From the NCBI GenBank assembly GCA_022376515.1, contig WTXI01000083.1, forward strand, positions 81,079 through 145,078: a stretch of 64,000 nucleotides of DNA. The letters run 5' to 3'. Under the pieces are notes generated by a model. It ran no database searches. It was not told the DNA's origin and saw nothing but the letters and a program-made list of their open reading frames with translations. This DNA comes from Lactifluus volemus. Lineage: Eukaryota > Basidiomycota > Agaricomycetes > Russulales > Russulaceae. Positions 1-12,693 of this stretch are shown here, piece by piece (the first letter of the stretch is position 1; every line of letters starts with the position of its first letter). The position numbers and the translations under genes are program-made.

Positions 1-1426
1 GGTCACCTATCGAATATGTTAGCGAAATTCACGAGGACGGAGCCTGAGACTGTCGGTAAACATACCTGTATTGCTCCGAGTCGCACCCTGAGGCATGTTA
101 AGGATGTGGTCGCCCATTAAGAGAGACTGTCTGCCCTCTCCGAGTCCGACTCTCTAGAAGTTGGATTAGCGAACACGCGGCGAACACACGCGGATTCGGA
201 ATGTTGAGTTACCCTTTTTGGTACCCGGTTCGGTAACACGGGTAGTTTTGTTTAGTGATGTACACTGTACGTATTTGTTCATGCTCGCCTCAGATATTTC
301 AGGAGTCATACCGTATCCAGCTCTCTCTACATTGTTAACTTACTCAAGAGTACCCTCAGGCTTCTCTTTCACCCTCGATATCAACAGTGTCTTACGCTCA
401 AATTTCGTGCATGAACTTGACCCATACAAGATCAAACAGAAGTTGCTGTACCCGTATTCAGATTGCGCGAGTGATCGTTCGCTCGTAAGCGCACAAGTGC
501 CTGCGCGTATGGATCTGCCGGCGGAAGAACCAATCTACGTACAGTGACTGGCGTTCTGTCTTTTTTTTTTGTAGGTGCAGGATCCGGGGCGTCGGATAGC
601 TCATTAAGAGGAGTTTCATGTGCTCTGTACACCTCACATCACAAACCGGAACCTTCTCCCCCTCCCCTTGTGGATGTTTCACGCCTCCCGGGATGTTCTA
701 ACTGAACTGGATGGAACGTACACAGCGCGGTCGATCATTCGCATTAGGGCTAAGGAGCTCTATTTGGTGGATGTCATTTTGCATAGTCCGCTAGTAAAGG
801 GCCTGTATGAACCGCGGATGCTCACACGGCCCTCCCTCACACTCGTCAACCTGGACACCTCGGGCAGGTCCTGCCCGTATCAGTCAGGCTCATACATTCA
901 ACGATTCCCAAAGCTCCAGATTCCGACTATAAACCTACCAACCACCTGCACGCCGGCGGAGCGCTTGTTTGGCAGTACTTACAGTATCTCGTGTCTGTCT
1001 TTCTTTGTGCTGATATGCGATCCTGTTGTTATTTGTTTGATTCACTCCCTGGACCTTCCACTGGAGTCAGGATCGATCGCCCCGTTGGAATAGCAAAATG
1101 CGTTGCAACGGGCTCGAAGCAGTGGGGTAGGGGGATGATATATTTTATTGCTGATGCTATGAAAGATAATATGCGAGGTATCGGTAATCTTTGACTACGT
1201 GCGTGAAACTGTAACTACAATGTACCTAAAAAAAATTGAAAGCGACGCAAACGCCGTTACGTCGACCGAGGGGGTAATGATAATGTGAACCCCAGAGAGA
1301 TAGATAAAGCGGTTAACGCTGATAAGTTAAGTGGCTGTGATCGTGAGCCCGCTTACGGGCAGGGCGATTAAAAAGGTGAAAAAATTATTTAAAGAAAAAA
1401 CGGCAGATCGCGAGTTGTTGCCGTGA
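1..1426. other. stretch without a recognisable gene
   Basis: I see no coding exon I can support here. Open frames of up to 157 codons occur on the plus strand, but they show no family motif, no convincing intron pattern and no match to a known domain. A short T run lies at about 561-570. The stretch may be 3' flank of the neighbouring minus-strand gene or old decayed sequence. Confidence 0.4.
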
Positions 1427-3344
1427 TCAGGGTCGCACCATCGGCATGATCAGCAGAGGAGGGTTGGCACCAGCATTGCTCGGCAGGCGCGGGCGCTTCA
1501 GCGCAGAACGCAGCGGAGGTTTGGGAATGAGTCGGTGCTGCATATCAATACGCACGCCCTCCTCATTCATCCAACCTTCTCCATAATCTGGATAGTTTGC
1601 GAGGTCAAGAGGGTACCCTTCTCCCGGAGGTGCGGGCTTGTAATCCCCCTTGTTCGTCCAAAGCTGGTCTCTATAAGCGAAAGACAAAACGTTAGCGATC
1701 ACCGTGAGGGAAGGAAAGGAGGGGGGGGGGGATAAAAGACATACCCGCGACGGTTGTGCCAGCCCTTGCGCCGCTCGTGCATCGGTATCGGTGAGGGGCA
1801 AATAAGATTCTCGTCATTGAATCGCACACGTGTAGACACGAGGGTGCCCTGTCCACGCGGCGCAGACTCCGCACGGCGCAATGGGGCTGGAGGCCCTGGA
1901 TTTACCGTGGGAAGTGGGTCAGTCGCTCTCCGCACGGGAACCGGCGGGAAGGCCACACCCACAACGGAGTTTCGATGAATGGATTGTGGACGAGGTTGAG
2001 GTGCTGACGAGATGGAGTCACGGCGGACCGGATGGTTGGGTGGTTGGGGTGCGGCAGGGACCGGATCCCGGACGATCGGTTGTACGGATGGTTGTGCTGG
2101 GAGTGAAACCGAATCACGGCGAGTTTGTTGGGCAGACGGTGGCGCTGATGGAGGGAGGGAATCGCGGCGAGACCTCCCTGGAGTGTACGTGGGTGGGGCG
2201 GACGGTTGGCCTATGATGCTCGAGCGGGCGCCTGGTGATGTGGAGAGTCCGGGAGGGAGAATCGGTCTCTGTTGTTCTCGCTCGAGGGATGGGGGATGGG
2301 AGATTACGGCACGACCAGCGTAGCCGGAATCTTGTCGTTGTACAGGAGCTGTAGGGGGAAGCACGAGGCTATCGCGAGGCATGGGCGTCTGGATATCCTG
2401 CCGACGCTGCAAGGGAACAGGCTGACGTGCGAGACTAGCGATCCCCTGTGTTTGGGAGATCGAAGGGCCTCGCGGGGCGATGACGCTGTTCTGGGGCTGT
2501 GACGACACAGGCGGGGGCAGGATACGACGGTCCTCAGAGATGGGGGGTGGACGAGATGACATCATAGAATAATACCGTTGCATCGTGCCAGGCGCTATAT
2601 CTTCGCCGTTATAGGGACCCTCAGTGATCGTGCTATCGGTGTCAGAGTCCGAAACGGAGCCTGAGTAGCAGGAAATATTAGGATAGTGGGTCAGGCCACA
2701 AGGGAGATGCGAACCCACCCTCGGGTAAAGCAACACTGATGATTCCAGCGTTGTAATTCTGTTGGGCCTGAATAAGCGCTGGGAGGTTGGGCGGAACAAT
2801 GCGGGAGGGCGAATGATCCGGATCAGAGTCCGAGCCGTCGTCTCTAATACCAAAAATGCTCTGGAGAGTTTCAAGACTACTTGAGGCGAGAATAGAGGCG
2901 TCGTCTGGGGCAGAGAAAAAGGATTCCTCGTCGTCATAGAAGTCGGATTTTGATGAGACGGAGGCTTCATACACAAATGTGTTCCTAGCACCGGAGGGAT
3001 AGATACCAAACTTGCGTGAGCCATGCGAATTTTTCTGCTCGTAGGCAGTGTCGATCGTCGAGCGGTGAATGTAGTTGGCTGGATTGAAAAATGTATCAAT
3101 GGGAGGGGAAGGAGGTTTTGAAGCACTCGTGACGCGGGTGAGCGCCCCGCCGGACTTCTGCTCGGAAAGGGTGGGAGCTGGGTAAAATGTTGGAGCGTTT
3201 GTGGTATTTTCAAAGATACGAAGTGCCCTACTTGGTAGGTTCATTACAAAGTTCTAAGATATTAATTAGTCGAGGGTATCGGAGGGGGGAAGAGAGAGAA
3301 TGAACCTTTGCAGGAACACTACGAGAAATTCTAGAGGACGCCAT
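1427..3344 (-). CDS. disordered Pro/Ser/Arg-rich protein of unknown function, 4 exons
   Basis: I do not recognise a named family. The spliced model is 3344-3306, 3253-2719, 2660-1745 and 1670-1427; all three introns (52, 58 and 74 nt) have GT-AG ends and the exons sum to 1734 nt, 577 residues in one frame. The start at 3344 (MASSRISRSVPAK) joins by a 52 nt intron to NFVMNLPSRAL; the internal ATG at 3244 is the alternative. The middle is low complexity, rich in proline and serine, with repeated basic-serine sites (RRDSL, RRDSV, RRDSI, RRAES) that look like PKA-type phosphorylation sites. The C-terminal part (from about residue 480) is less repetitive, with FNDENLICPSPIP and a tryptophan-rich stretch (GWHNRRGDQLWTNKGDYKP), and is probably the conserved module. 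It diverges from CFT1 across a 625 bp shared upstream region. Function unknown; nothing suggests an enzyme. Confidence 0.8.
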
Positions 3345-3969
3345 AATGTTTTTGGGCACGGTTAAAAGGCAGACGGGCGTTCAGGGTTTGAGGGGGTTTG
3401 TCAAGACACTGAGGTCAGAAGGGTCTTAAGGTCGGAAGGGAACTCCCGTTAGGACAAGCGGTCATGCTTTTAACACGAGCAGGGCCATTAGGGGCACAGG
3501 CGTTGATAAACCCGAAATGTAGGCCGAGAAAGGAGTGCTTCATACACGCGCGAACAGCGAGGAGTGATTTCACCCCTGCAAGTGTGACAGACTAACTTGA
3601 AATCCAACAGGCTGGAACACGGTAACGATCGAGTATGACGGTTCAAGGTTCCTTTAGATCTAAATGTGAGATACGAGAGGTTCTGATTGCGCCCACCCGT
3701 GAAAGCACTCTGCACTATGAGTTTCTGATTGTTGGACGGTACCGTCACGGTAGCTGTTAACTGGAGCGTTACCAAACCAAGTAATACTTCTCACGCCCTC
3801 ATTGACCCCACACAACACACACACGAAACTGAATATTTCTCTTCCCTAGGCCTGGGCTTGGGGTTTGCGTCTTGCTTCTGTTAGATTGAAATTTTCAGTT
3901 CAACACGAACTATACTTATTTGTCAAATCCCTTTCTCTTTCTCTTTCCTGAACCCGGACACTACCCACT
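3345..3969. promoter_or_regulatory. shared divergent promoter region
   Basis: This 625 bp stretch separates the starts of the disordered-protein gene (minus) and CFT1 (plus), so it must hold both promoters. There is a pyrimidine-rich tract (CTTTCTCTTTCTCTTTCC) about 20 bp before the CFT1 start, common before fungal housekeeping genes. No clear TATA box is seen near either start. A 95-codon minus-strand open frame at 3488-3775 shows no coding signal. Confidence 0.5.
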
Positions 3970-6900
3970 ATGCAAGCGTTATATCAGGAAATCCTTCCTC
4001 CAAGCGGTGTAGAGTTTGCCACAACTCTCAGATTTACTCCGTCTACTCTGGTACAAGTCCCCACACCCTCAACCTCTACGTCACACTACCGAAGCGCACT
4101 TTACAATGTCGTCGTCGCACGTGCCAACATTTTGCGCGTCTTCGAGGTCAGGGAAGATCCTGCACCTATATTACCCCAACTTGAAGACGAACTACAAAGA
4201 AGGGCAGATTTACGAAAGGATATGGAACCGGTTGAGGGTGAAGTCGAGATGGATGGTCAGGGAGAAGGTTTTGTCAATATGGGTTCTGTCAAGGTGATTT
4301 TGGATACTCTTGTGTCTATGTTCGATCCCCTTCCCAATGACAGTCATCTACCACCACCCGCGATTCTTGAGTTTCAGTTTTCGGGGCAATTGAACTGATT
4401 CTGGCGCATCGCCCCACCAGTTCACAGGTCCCAGAAGCTTGTCCAATCCGCCAACCGTCACCCGCTTCCATTTTGTCCGTGAACACCACCTTCACGGGAC
4501 TGTCACAGGACTAGAGAGCGTCCGCATCATGTCATCATACGAAGATAGACTCGATCGTTTGCTTGTGTCATTCAAGGACGCCAAAGTCTGTTGACGTCGC
4601 TTTTCATTTATACACCGCAAAGTAAACTGACATCACCCAGATAGCCTTACTGGAATGGTCTGCCACCGTACACGACTTGATCACTGTCTCTATCCATACG
4701 TATGAACGCGCCCCTCAGCTCGTGAGCTTTGCTTCTGATAAGCACCCCTTGCCGGAATCTCACCTTCATTTCCCTGGTCTAGCTCTCGCTCGACACGGCC
4801 TTATTCAGATCCGAACTCCGGACCGACCCCGCATCTCGGTGCGCCGCATTATCCCTTCCAAAAGATGCCCTCGCCATATTGCCCTTCTACCAATCGCAAG
4901 CGGATCTCGACGTCATGGAACAAGATTATAGAGCAAGGTGTGTTTGGCGCGTTTTAAATCTCATGATCCGACTCACACTATCTAGGGATGTGCCTTATTC
5001 CCCCAGTTTTGTTCTCGATCTGGCTGCCAGTGTGGATGAACACATCAGAAACCTTGTCGATTTTGTGTTCCTTCCCGGGTTCAACAATCCGACTATTGCG
5101 GCACTCTTTCAACCACAGCAGACATGGACTGGGTAAGGCGATACCCTATCTTGGCTCCTTCGTCCATTCTAACTCTATCCCCCCTCCCCCCCCCCAGTCG
5201 GTTGAAAGAGTTCAAGGATACAATGTCGCTGTATATCTTCTCGCTCGACCTCGTTTCTCGCACATATCCAATCATAACGAGGGTCGACGGCTTGCCTTAT
5301 GACTCCTTGTCTCTTATCCCATGCTCATCAGCGTTGGGCGGTGTGGTTATCCTAGCGAGCAATGCAGTCATCCACGTTGATCAGGCAACGCGGCGTGTTG
5401 CCCTCCCTGTGAACGGCTGGCTGCCACGCGTGAGTGATATGCCTAGCCTTCCCACGCCTGTGGGCATGCGTGAACTACGCCTCGAGGGGGCGCGTATGGC
5501 ATTCGTCCAAGAACGCACCCTTTTTGTTGTTCTCGTGGACGGCACCATTATTCCTTTTGAGTTCGTCGTCGATGGAAAGATGGTGTCGCGTCTCGTGATG
5601 GGTGCGGCGCTGGCCCAAACGGCTTCTCCCGCCATCGTCCAGAAGGCGCATGGCGAGCATTTGTTTGTTGGGAGCATGGTGGGCCCATCTGTATTACTCC
5701 GGACCGCGAGCGTGGAGGAACCCGTTACTGAAGTAGACGACCCTTCCGCTTCTGGGCCTGCTGCGGTCGTCGATGCTGGGAATGCGATGGACTTGGACGA
5801 CGATGACGGTGTGCATGACACTCCACGCTCATGGCTCCAGCGATCACTAATGAATTCGCCTTCACAGACATATACGGAACGTCAAGCCCCGATCCGTTAC
5901 CCTCTACCTCAACTGTGCCATCGGCGAAAACGCGGACCGTCATCCATCTCTCACTATGCGACTCGCTTCCTGCCTATGGGCCCATTTCCGACCTGACGTT
6001 TGCCCTTGCGAAGAATGGGGTAAGCGCCATACCGGGCTAGCTTGGTGCCACCACGCTGATGAATACCCCGTGTATACCTTGCTGCAGGACCGCTTCGTGC
6101 CAGAGCTCGTCACCGCAACAGGTTCCGGTTCACTTGGGGGTTTCACCCTCTTCCAGGTCCGTACGCCACAACCCTAACCCTGTCACATACTCACAGAAGC
6201 GGCCCATTTGGGGGACTCTGCAGCGTGACTTGCCAACCCGTATTAAGCGCAAGTTGCACGCGATTGGCGGCGCGCGCGGCGTGTGGTCGCTTCCTGTGCG
6301 CACGGCGGTGAAGGTCAACGGTGTGCCGTACGACCGCCCCGCGAACCCATTTTACTCGGAGAATGACTCCTTAATTCTCGGAACTGATGCCATCCCATCT
6401 CCGGGTTTTTCGCGTGTGCGCATTGTCTCCTCTCTCTTTCAGCACAGCTATAGACCGTTTACGCAAATGCGGGGCACAGTTCGGTACACGTAGCCCCAAG
6501 GGGGACATTACGATCACGACTCGCGTCCAGGGTGTCACCGTTGGTGCCGCGCCGTTCTTCCTAGGCACCGCCATCCTACACGTGTTGTCAAACGCCATCC
6601 GGGTACTCGACCCGGGTACGTTGTATAAGCCTGTAGACATGCTCCTTCTAATTTAATTCCATGCAACAGACGGTACAGAGCGACAGATTATCAAGGACAT
6701 GGAAGGTAACAATCAACGACCCAAGATCAAATACTGTAGCATTTGCGACCCGTTTGTGTTCATCCTACGTGAGGACGATACCATCGGTCTCTTTATTGGA
6801 GAACCGGAGCGCGGCAAGATACGCCGTAAAGATATGTCGCCGATGGGCGAGAAAGTGCGTTGCTTTGGGATACCTTCATTTCCGGGCACTTAACCGTTGG

Positions 6901-9612
6901 CGGGAAGACATCGCGCTATATCGCTGGCTCATTCTTCACAGATTCAGCTAACATATTCAAAAGTCATGTAAACGAGAATGCACGTACTGCAAACGGCGAT
7001 GCACAGCAATCAACCTCAACCCTTCAAGCTGCCATGACTGCCGGTCAAAGAACTCAATGGCTTATGCTCTGCAGACCACAGGGCGTCGTAGAGGTAATTG
7101 TTCTCATCACGTGATTTTCTTGCCTCATCAATCATGGTCGTTCCGTTGCGCCCAGATCTGGACCCTTCCCAAGTTGACGTTGGCTTTCTCAACAACCGCG
7201 ATCGCATCCCTTCAGACCATTCTAGTAGACTCATTCGACCCGCCTGCCCTTTCTCTCCCTCAGGACCCCCCACGCAAACCTCAGGAGCTCGACATCGAAC
7301 AAATTCTTATTTCACCTATCGGAGAGACGGACCCTTGGCCCTACTTGCTGGTATCATTATTTCTCTTTTTATCGACTTGTCGCTTTTACTAACGAGGCCT
7401 GTACTTATAGGTATTTCTCCGATGCGGTCAACTTGCTATTTATCAAGCCCTTCCCGCGGATCCCAGCTCCGAACCAATACCGCCGACCCGGACGAGTATC
7501 CTTGCCGTCAAGTTTGTCAAAACGTTTTCACGCTCGTTTGAGATTCAACACCCGGAGGAACAGGAAACATCTGCGCTTGCCGAGCATCGACGCGTCTTGC
7601 GCCAGCTGATTCCGTTCGTCACATCGCCAACACCTGATAAGACACTATCAGGCGTGTTCTTGACGGGCGAAAATCCGTCCTGGATCCTGCAAACTGACAA
7701 AGCAAGCGTCAATGTGATTCCGTCGGGCCATGCCGTCGTGCATGCTTTTACCTCGACTTCCCTTTGGGATTGGAAGGGAGACTTTTTGCTGTATTCTGAC
7801 GAGGTAGGGTTACCCCACTCGACCTTGTTATTAACTACTTCTAATCCATTTTTCGAGGGTCCGACGCTGCTCGAATGGATGCCAGACATTAATCTCGATA
7901 TGGGCATGCCGTCGCGACACGTTCCCCGGGGTCGGTCATATACGAATGTCGTGTTCGAACCGAGCAGTAGTTTGATGGTCGCTGCGTCGCTCACACACGC
8001 GCAATTCTCGTCGTACGACGAAGAAGGGAATGAGATATGGTCTCCAGACGGTATGTTGGATCTTTTTCATGGCGTTTGTTACTTAGCTGTCCTTTAAGCC
8101 CCCAACGTCTCGTATCCGATGAGCGAATGTTCGGCGCTCGAGCTATTCAGCCCCGACTTTGTTGCTCTCGACGGGTATGGTCTCCTGTCTTTCATGGTTA
8201 CCTCAGTGCTTAACAAGTCGGCCCTATATATTCAAGGTACGAATTCGCAGCAAACGAGTTTGTGAACTCGCTTGCATGTGTTATACTGGAGACTTTGAGT
8301 ACCGAGTCGGGACACAAAGACTTCATTGCTGTAGGGACGACGATCAATCGTGGCGAAGACTTGGCGGTCAAAGGCGCCGTATGTTTTCCTCTTTCCAGAC
8401 CTACTTCTTCTCATATTTTGCGAGCAGACGTATGTGTTTGAGATTGTCGAGGTCGTGCCAGATCCTGGGTCGGACATCAAGCGCTGCTTCAAACTTCGTT
8501 TGCGATGCCGGGACGAGGCAAAAGGTCCCGTGACTGCCGTGTGCGGCATAGATGGTTATCTCGTATCATCTATGGGCCAGAAAGTGAGTGTTGCTCACGA
8601 GTCAGGTGGACGCGTCACGTATTGTCGTCACAGATATTCGTACGCGCGTTTGACCTCGATGAGCGCCTAGTTGGCGTAGCATTCCTCGACGTTGGCGTCT
8701 ACGTAACGACGTTGCGCGCATTGAAGAATTTACTGATCATTGGTGATGCCGTGAAAAGCGTTTGGTTTGTCGCATTCCAGGTGCGTTCTTTTCGGTATGG
8801 AGTTTTCGAAGCAATCTGTTAATCAAGGTGGTTTGACACAGGAGGATCCATACAAGCTCGCCATTTTAGCAAAGGATCCCCACAAAGTTTGCGTGACGGC
8901 TGCGGACTTTGTCTTTGCCGACGAACAGTTGTCTATCGTTACATGCGACGAAGAAGGCGCAGTACGGATGTACGAGTATGATCCACAAAGTAAGAACTAT
9001 CATTCTCTTACATTCCACGTACCTCCCTCAGCCGCTTGCGATATTCTAAGGTCCCGAGTCGAACAATGGGGAAAACCTCATATGCCGAACGGAGTTTCAT
9101 AGCCAATCAGAGTATCGCTCCTCTGTGACGATCGCACGCCGGATGAAGGGCGAAGACATGGTCGCGCCTCAAGCAAAATTGATATGCGGTAGATTTAGCT
9201 CACCCACGTAGCCTCCTGATCTCATCTGACTACCTACAGGCCACCCTGATGGCTCATTGACTGCCCTTGTACCCGCAGACGAGGCGACATTCAAACGCCT
9301 ACATCTCCTCCAGGGACAACTTACCCGGAACGTCCAACACACCGCCGGGTTGAACCCTCGAGCTTTCCGGTGCGCACGCGTCACTCTGCAGTGTTCCATT
9401 TTTGCCTCTGGACTGATGGCGCGCCATCTTTTCTCAGGATCGTTCGCAACGACTACGTGTCAAAGCCATTATCACATGGGATTCTCGACGGCCGTTTACT
9501 TATGTCATTTTCAGACCTCCCCTTGACGCGACAGAGCGAGATCACTCGACAGATAGGCACGGAGCGGATCACAGTACTGCATGACCTGAACGAACTCGGT
9601 GGGCCTTGGTAG
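3970..9612 (+). CDS. CFT1: cleavage and polyadenylation specificity factor subunit A (Cft1/CPSF160), about 20 exons
   Basis: Large scaffold subunit of the nuclear CPSF complex, which recognises the poly(A) signal during mRNA 3' end formation. The first exon encodes MQALYQEILPPSGVEFATTL, the conserved N-terminus of fungal Cft1; later exons give FNNPTIAALFQ, GGVVILASNAVIHVDQ, YCSICDPFVFILREDDT and the terminal TRQIGTERITVL...GGPW ending at 9612. Early exons join as 3970-4293, about 4421-4589, 4642-4719, 4783-4940 and 4986-5130, with short GT-AG introns. An N-terminal beta-propeller (MMS1-like) region and a C-terminal CPSF A region are expected from the family and fit the order of matches. An acidic stretch (MDLDDDDD) near 5785-5818 precedes an intron. 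The protein is about 1,400 residues, normal for Cft1. I found no stop in the expected frame; some internal exon borders are approximate. Confidence 0.93.
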
Positions 9613-10251
9613 TGGTCGTAACAGTTATCTTATCTGAGTTTTTTTTTCCAAAAAAAAAGTGGATTCACATTTACTTTATGGTAATGGCTTTGAGCGCTGA
9701 CGCGCTGGCTGTTTACGGATCATGAGAAGCAACTTCGGAACCCGAGGTCGTAAAGGTCAAGGGGTTCGTTCACATGTCGAAATAAGCTATTATCGTTTGA
9801 TTTAATAGACAGACTCCGACCTGATAGACCAGTAGAAGCTTCGTTTACGTGGATAGAAAACTTCTTTCAGGGCAGCCGGAATGAACTGGCTTGACGTTTA
9901 ACGTTTATCTATTCTCATGATCATATCATGTGGACCAGACACATGGTTTTCTCAGAATTAGCGAACCGTGGATCTTTATCATCCCCACCTACAACTTGAA
10001 GAGATCTACTTGAAGATCTTCTACAGAAGCTCTCTAGTATCTATGATTCATGCGACAACTGGATTCATGATTCATCATACACATTATTTCAAGGTACTCG
10101 ATGCTTGGAAGTTATCCTATGCTGGAGCATCACAGGCCTGGGGCAATAGCAGAAAGATGCTGGATGAGGAAGGTGGGGAGGAGGCAGTAGATACAGTAAC
10201 AATTACTAGCCACTGGACCATGACCTTTAGTGAAGCCAAAGGCTCCTCAAG
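9613..10251. other. intergenic DNA downstream of CFT1
   Basis: AT-rich flank beginning with paired T and A runs (9641-9658) just after the CFT1 stop, which may form a 3' end signal. A 95-codon plus-strand open frame at 9968-10255 shows no recognisable domain. Confidence 0.4.
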
Positions 10252-10343
10252 CTAGTGTTACTGCCACCCATGAGCCATTAGGCCAAAATCAGCCAAGCTG
10301 GGCTGATTTTGGCTTAGCAGCTCATGAGCAACAGCAACACTAG
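10252..10343. repeat. 92 bp fold-back repeat with TAGTGTT ends
   Basis: The two halves are imperfect inverted copies. The left arm starts CTAGTGTTACTG and runs to GCCAAAATCAGCC; the right arm mirrors it, ending GCAACACTAG. The loop is about 5 bp. The flanks cctcaagc and gtttaagc match at 5 of 8 positions, which could be an eroded 8 bp target duplication. The TAGTGTT ends are the same as on the hAT-type elements elsewhere in this window, so this may be a tiny hAT fold-back MITE. Confidence 0.6.
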
Positions 10344-10522
10344 TTTAAGCTGAGCCAAAGCTGGGGCTTCCAGGCCAAGCCAGGCCAGAACAGCAATACT
10401 CTCTTGAGTCCTGGCTCTTCAGCTTGGACTTGATCTTTACAATACAAGTATCCCCTTTCTCTTGAACCTCTTGAATAACTTAGCCTCTTGAACTCTTGAC
10501 CCCACTAGGGACATGTCAGGAA

Positions 10523-10868
10523 TCAAGCACCTGAAAGTGGCAGTTGCCACAGGGGGGGATAAGTCGACCTTCCCATCGGAGTCGCCGTCATCGCCTCATG
10601 CTCGCTTTCGTTGATGGATTGCCCGATCGTGAATCTCGGGAAATCCGTCATGTTCATCGGCGTTGTCATTCGCGGCGATCTTGACGGCGATGCGTTGTCT
10701 CTCGCCCTCCTGAAGAGCTCGAGCATTGTCCCGTTGTGAGTTGTGAATATAATGCCCAAGAGCTTGCGACGCTGCTGCATAGATACGTGCCGTGAAACCG
10801 GGTTGTGCACAACGCTCATTGACTTGTCGGAAGAGGGTTGGGTTTGCATTGTCACTGTTCTCAAGCAT
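10523..10868 (-). CDS. doubtful small open frames, no family
   Basis: Two overlapping minus-strand frames (10523-10864, 113 codons; 10596-10868, 90 codons) cover this stretch. Neither shows a known domain, a signal peptide or a membrane segment. They sit between repeats and could be remnants of an older element. Further minus-strand frames up to 11296 could be upstream exons, but no splice model is convincing. Confidence 0.15.
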
Positions 10869-11493
10869 TAGTTTTGTCGAAATTCACCGACTGCTAAAGG
10901 AAGGCTGTGGTGGCCGGAGACCCACTCGACAACCTGAGTAGGAACAATGGGATTACGTGGTTGCCCTGAATGAGATCCTGGGTGACTGCGACGAGTTTGA
11001 CGGTTATGTCTGCGATTCCATATTGGCATTATCTGACATGTGGAAGTGTGGTTCGAAAGGTGGTTAAAACAGATAATGATCGAAAAAATGGAGGGAGAGG
11101 ATGGCTGGTGAGATTCAAGCGGGGGAGAAAGAGCGAAGCAGAAGGACAATGGACAATGGAAATTTCGAAGTCGACTCCCAGACAAACCCCGGTCCGGCCT
11201 GATTCTTGTTGGCACTTGTATGTCCTCTTCAAGAACATCTGAGACAGACGTGTTGGTAACGGCATCTTGAACCTTCGGGGCAAAGCCCCAGGTCAAAGCG
11301 CCTGCATGTATCGGATCCCCGTCCTCCAGTTCGCGTGCTCATTTGAGGTCTAACGACCGGTTTTGGGAAGACACCATAGAAGATGAACTGGATGTATTGT
11401 TAGAGGGGAGTCTCGCCTGTCCTTTCCTTTATTCAGGTAGGGGATCAATTATATAAATTGACTTTTTAAAGTTTTTTTTTTGAATGTTACTTA

Positions 11494-12157
11494 GGCCTTG
11501 TACGGCAACGCGTGTAAATTGAGATTTAGCCAAATCTCAATTTACATTGCCGTGTTGCCGGGGCTGAGTTTTAATACTAGTATGGGAACCTTAACCACAG
11601 TCTTAAAATTGAAACAAGTCCATATAAGGTATGTTCCACTTTGTTATTGCCAGGTTTCAGAGCCCATGTATGTAATCGCTAGATCTGGTTCTGGTGATCA
11701 CAATAACAACTCTCAATCGAAAAAAAGGGCAATGTGCTCTCTGAATTCCCTTTATTGCATATATACACCATCAATAAATGTAAATTAACTGTTTTATGTG
11801 CAGTACAACAAGCTACATGTTATTTAAGAAATTTGACATCTGTGGATTCAAACCCAGGCCACTCCCAAGACGGAAAAATGCAGGCCGGACGCTCTGACCG
11901 CTGATCTATCCGGCCGGGAATCGGGCGCAAAATCGTTTGTATAGATGTACAAGTTTTAGCGCAGTGGCTTTGAAACCCCGCTCTGATGACTAACATGAAA
12001 CTGGAATCTGCCATATATGGATGAGTGCATAAATACGATATTTCAATGACTAGGGTTGGGGTTTCCTTGCTAGTAATTCAGACTCAGCCTCGGCAACACG
12101 GCAATGTAAATTGAGATTTGGCTAAATCTCAATTTACACGTGTTGCCGTACAAGGCC
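11494..12157. mobile_element. PIF/Harbinger-like MITE, 664 bp, TTA target duplication
   Basis: The two ends are near-perfect inverted repeats of about 74 bp. The left begins GGCCTTGTACGGCAAC; the right ends GTTGCCGTACAAGGCC. Both are flanked directly by TTA (11491-11493 and 12158-12160), the TWA-type target site expected of PIF/Harbinger elements. Each terminal repeat also contains its own palindrome (AAATTGAGATTT, 4 bp spacer, AAATCTCAATTT), so each end can fold by itself. The inside encodes no transposase, so the element is non-autonomous. It holds a tRNA-like segment on the minus strand. Confidence 0.85.
11840..11920 (-). repeat. tRNA-like segment with A and B box resemblance
   Basis: On the minus strand, TAGATCAGCGG (complement of 11898-11908) resembles the tRNA A box, and GGTTTGAATCC (complement of 11845-11855) resembles the B box, about 43 bp further on. 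The arms do not pair well enough for a working tRNA. It looks like a tRNA relic or the head of a tRNA-derived SINE caught inside the MITE. Confidence 0.4.
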
Positions 12158-12635
12158 TTAGCTCTCTGGCATTGCCGCACACCTACCAGTGCGGCGTTGG
12201 TTCAGGAGTTCCTGCCCGACTCGATGCAATGCATAATCGGTTGCGACCTCGGTACATTTCTAGGGGCCGGGGAGCGTCACTGGGTCACTGGGCCCCTGAA
12301 ACTGAAAACTTCTATCGGCTTCCCGTGCGCCTTGATTTTCACTCATCGTCGGTTGTTGGAAATAACTTAAAGATGGGTCTCGAATCCTCACTGATGTCTC
12401 ATTTGATCTTGTTCTTTCTATATGTTCTCTTTTGGGGTTATCTTGAAGCAGGGCCACGAGGGAGCGGAACTACCCTTTTGGATACTGTACTAGTGCTGGA
12501 CTACTGGACTAACTTACTCCACATGATGGTGTGGTGCTGCTCTCACAGCGACCGATCACGTACGCGGGGCATTCATTGCCCCGAAAACTGAAACCGTCTT
12601 TCGGCCGCCGGCCATGGTCATTTGACCCTTGAGAT

Positions 12636-12650
12636 TATTCAAATATAAAG
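12636..12650 (+). promoter_or_regulatory. TATA-like box before the copia gag gene
   Basis: AAATATAAAGAAG lies about 45-55 bp before the ATG at 12694. It is followed by a pyrimidine-rich leader, a spacing that fits a normal polymerase II start. Confidence 0.45.
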
Positions 12651-12693
12651 AAGCCCTCCCTCCAAGCTGAAACTTCCTCACTTTATTACCACT

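Noticed and set aside
5381..5821. 146-codon minus-strand frame inside CFT1
   Set aside because: Antisense to a well-supported CFT1 exon.
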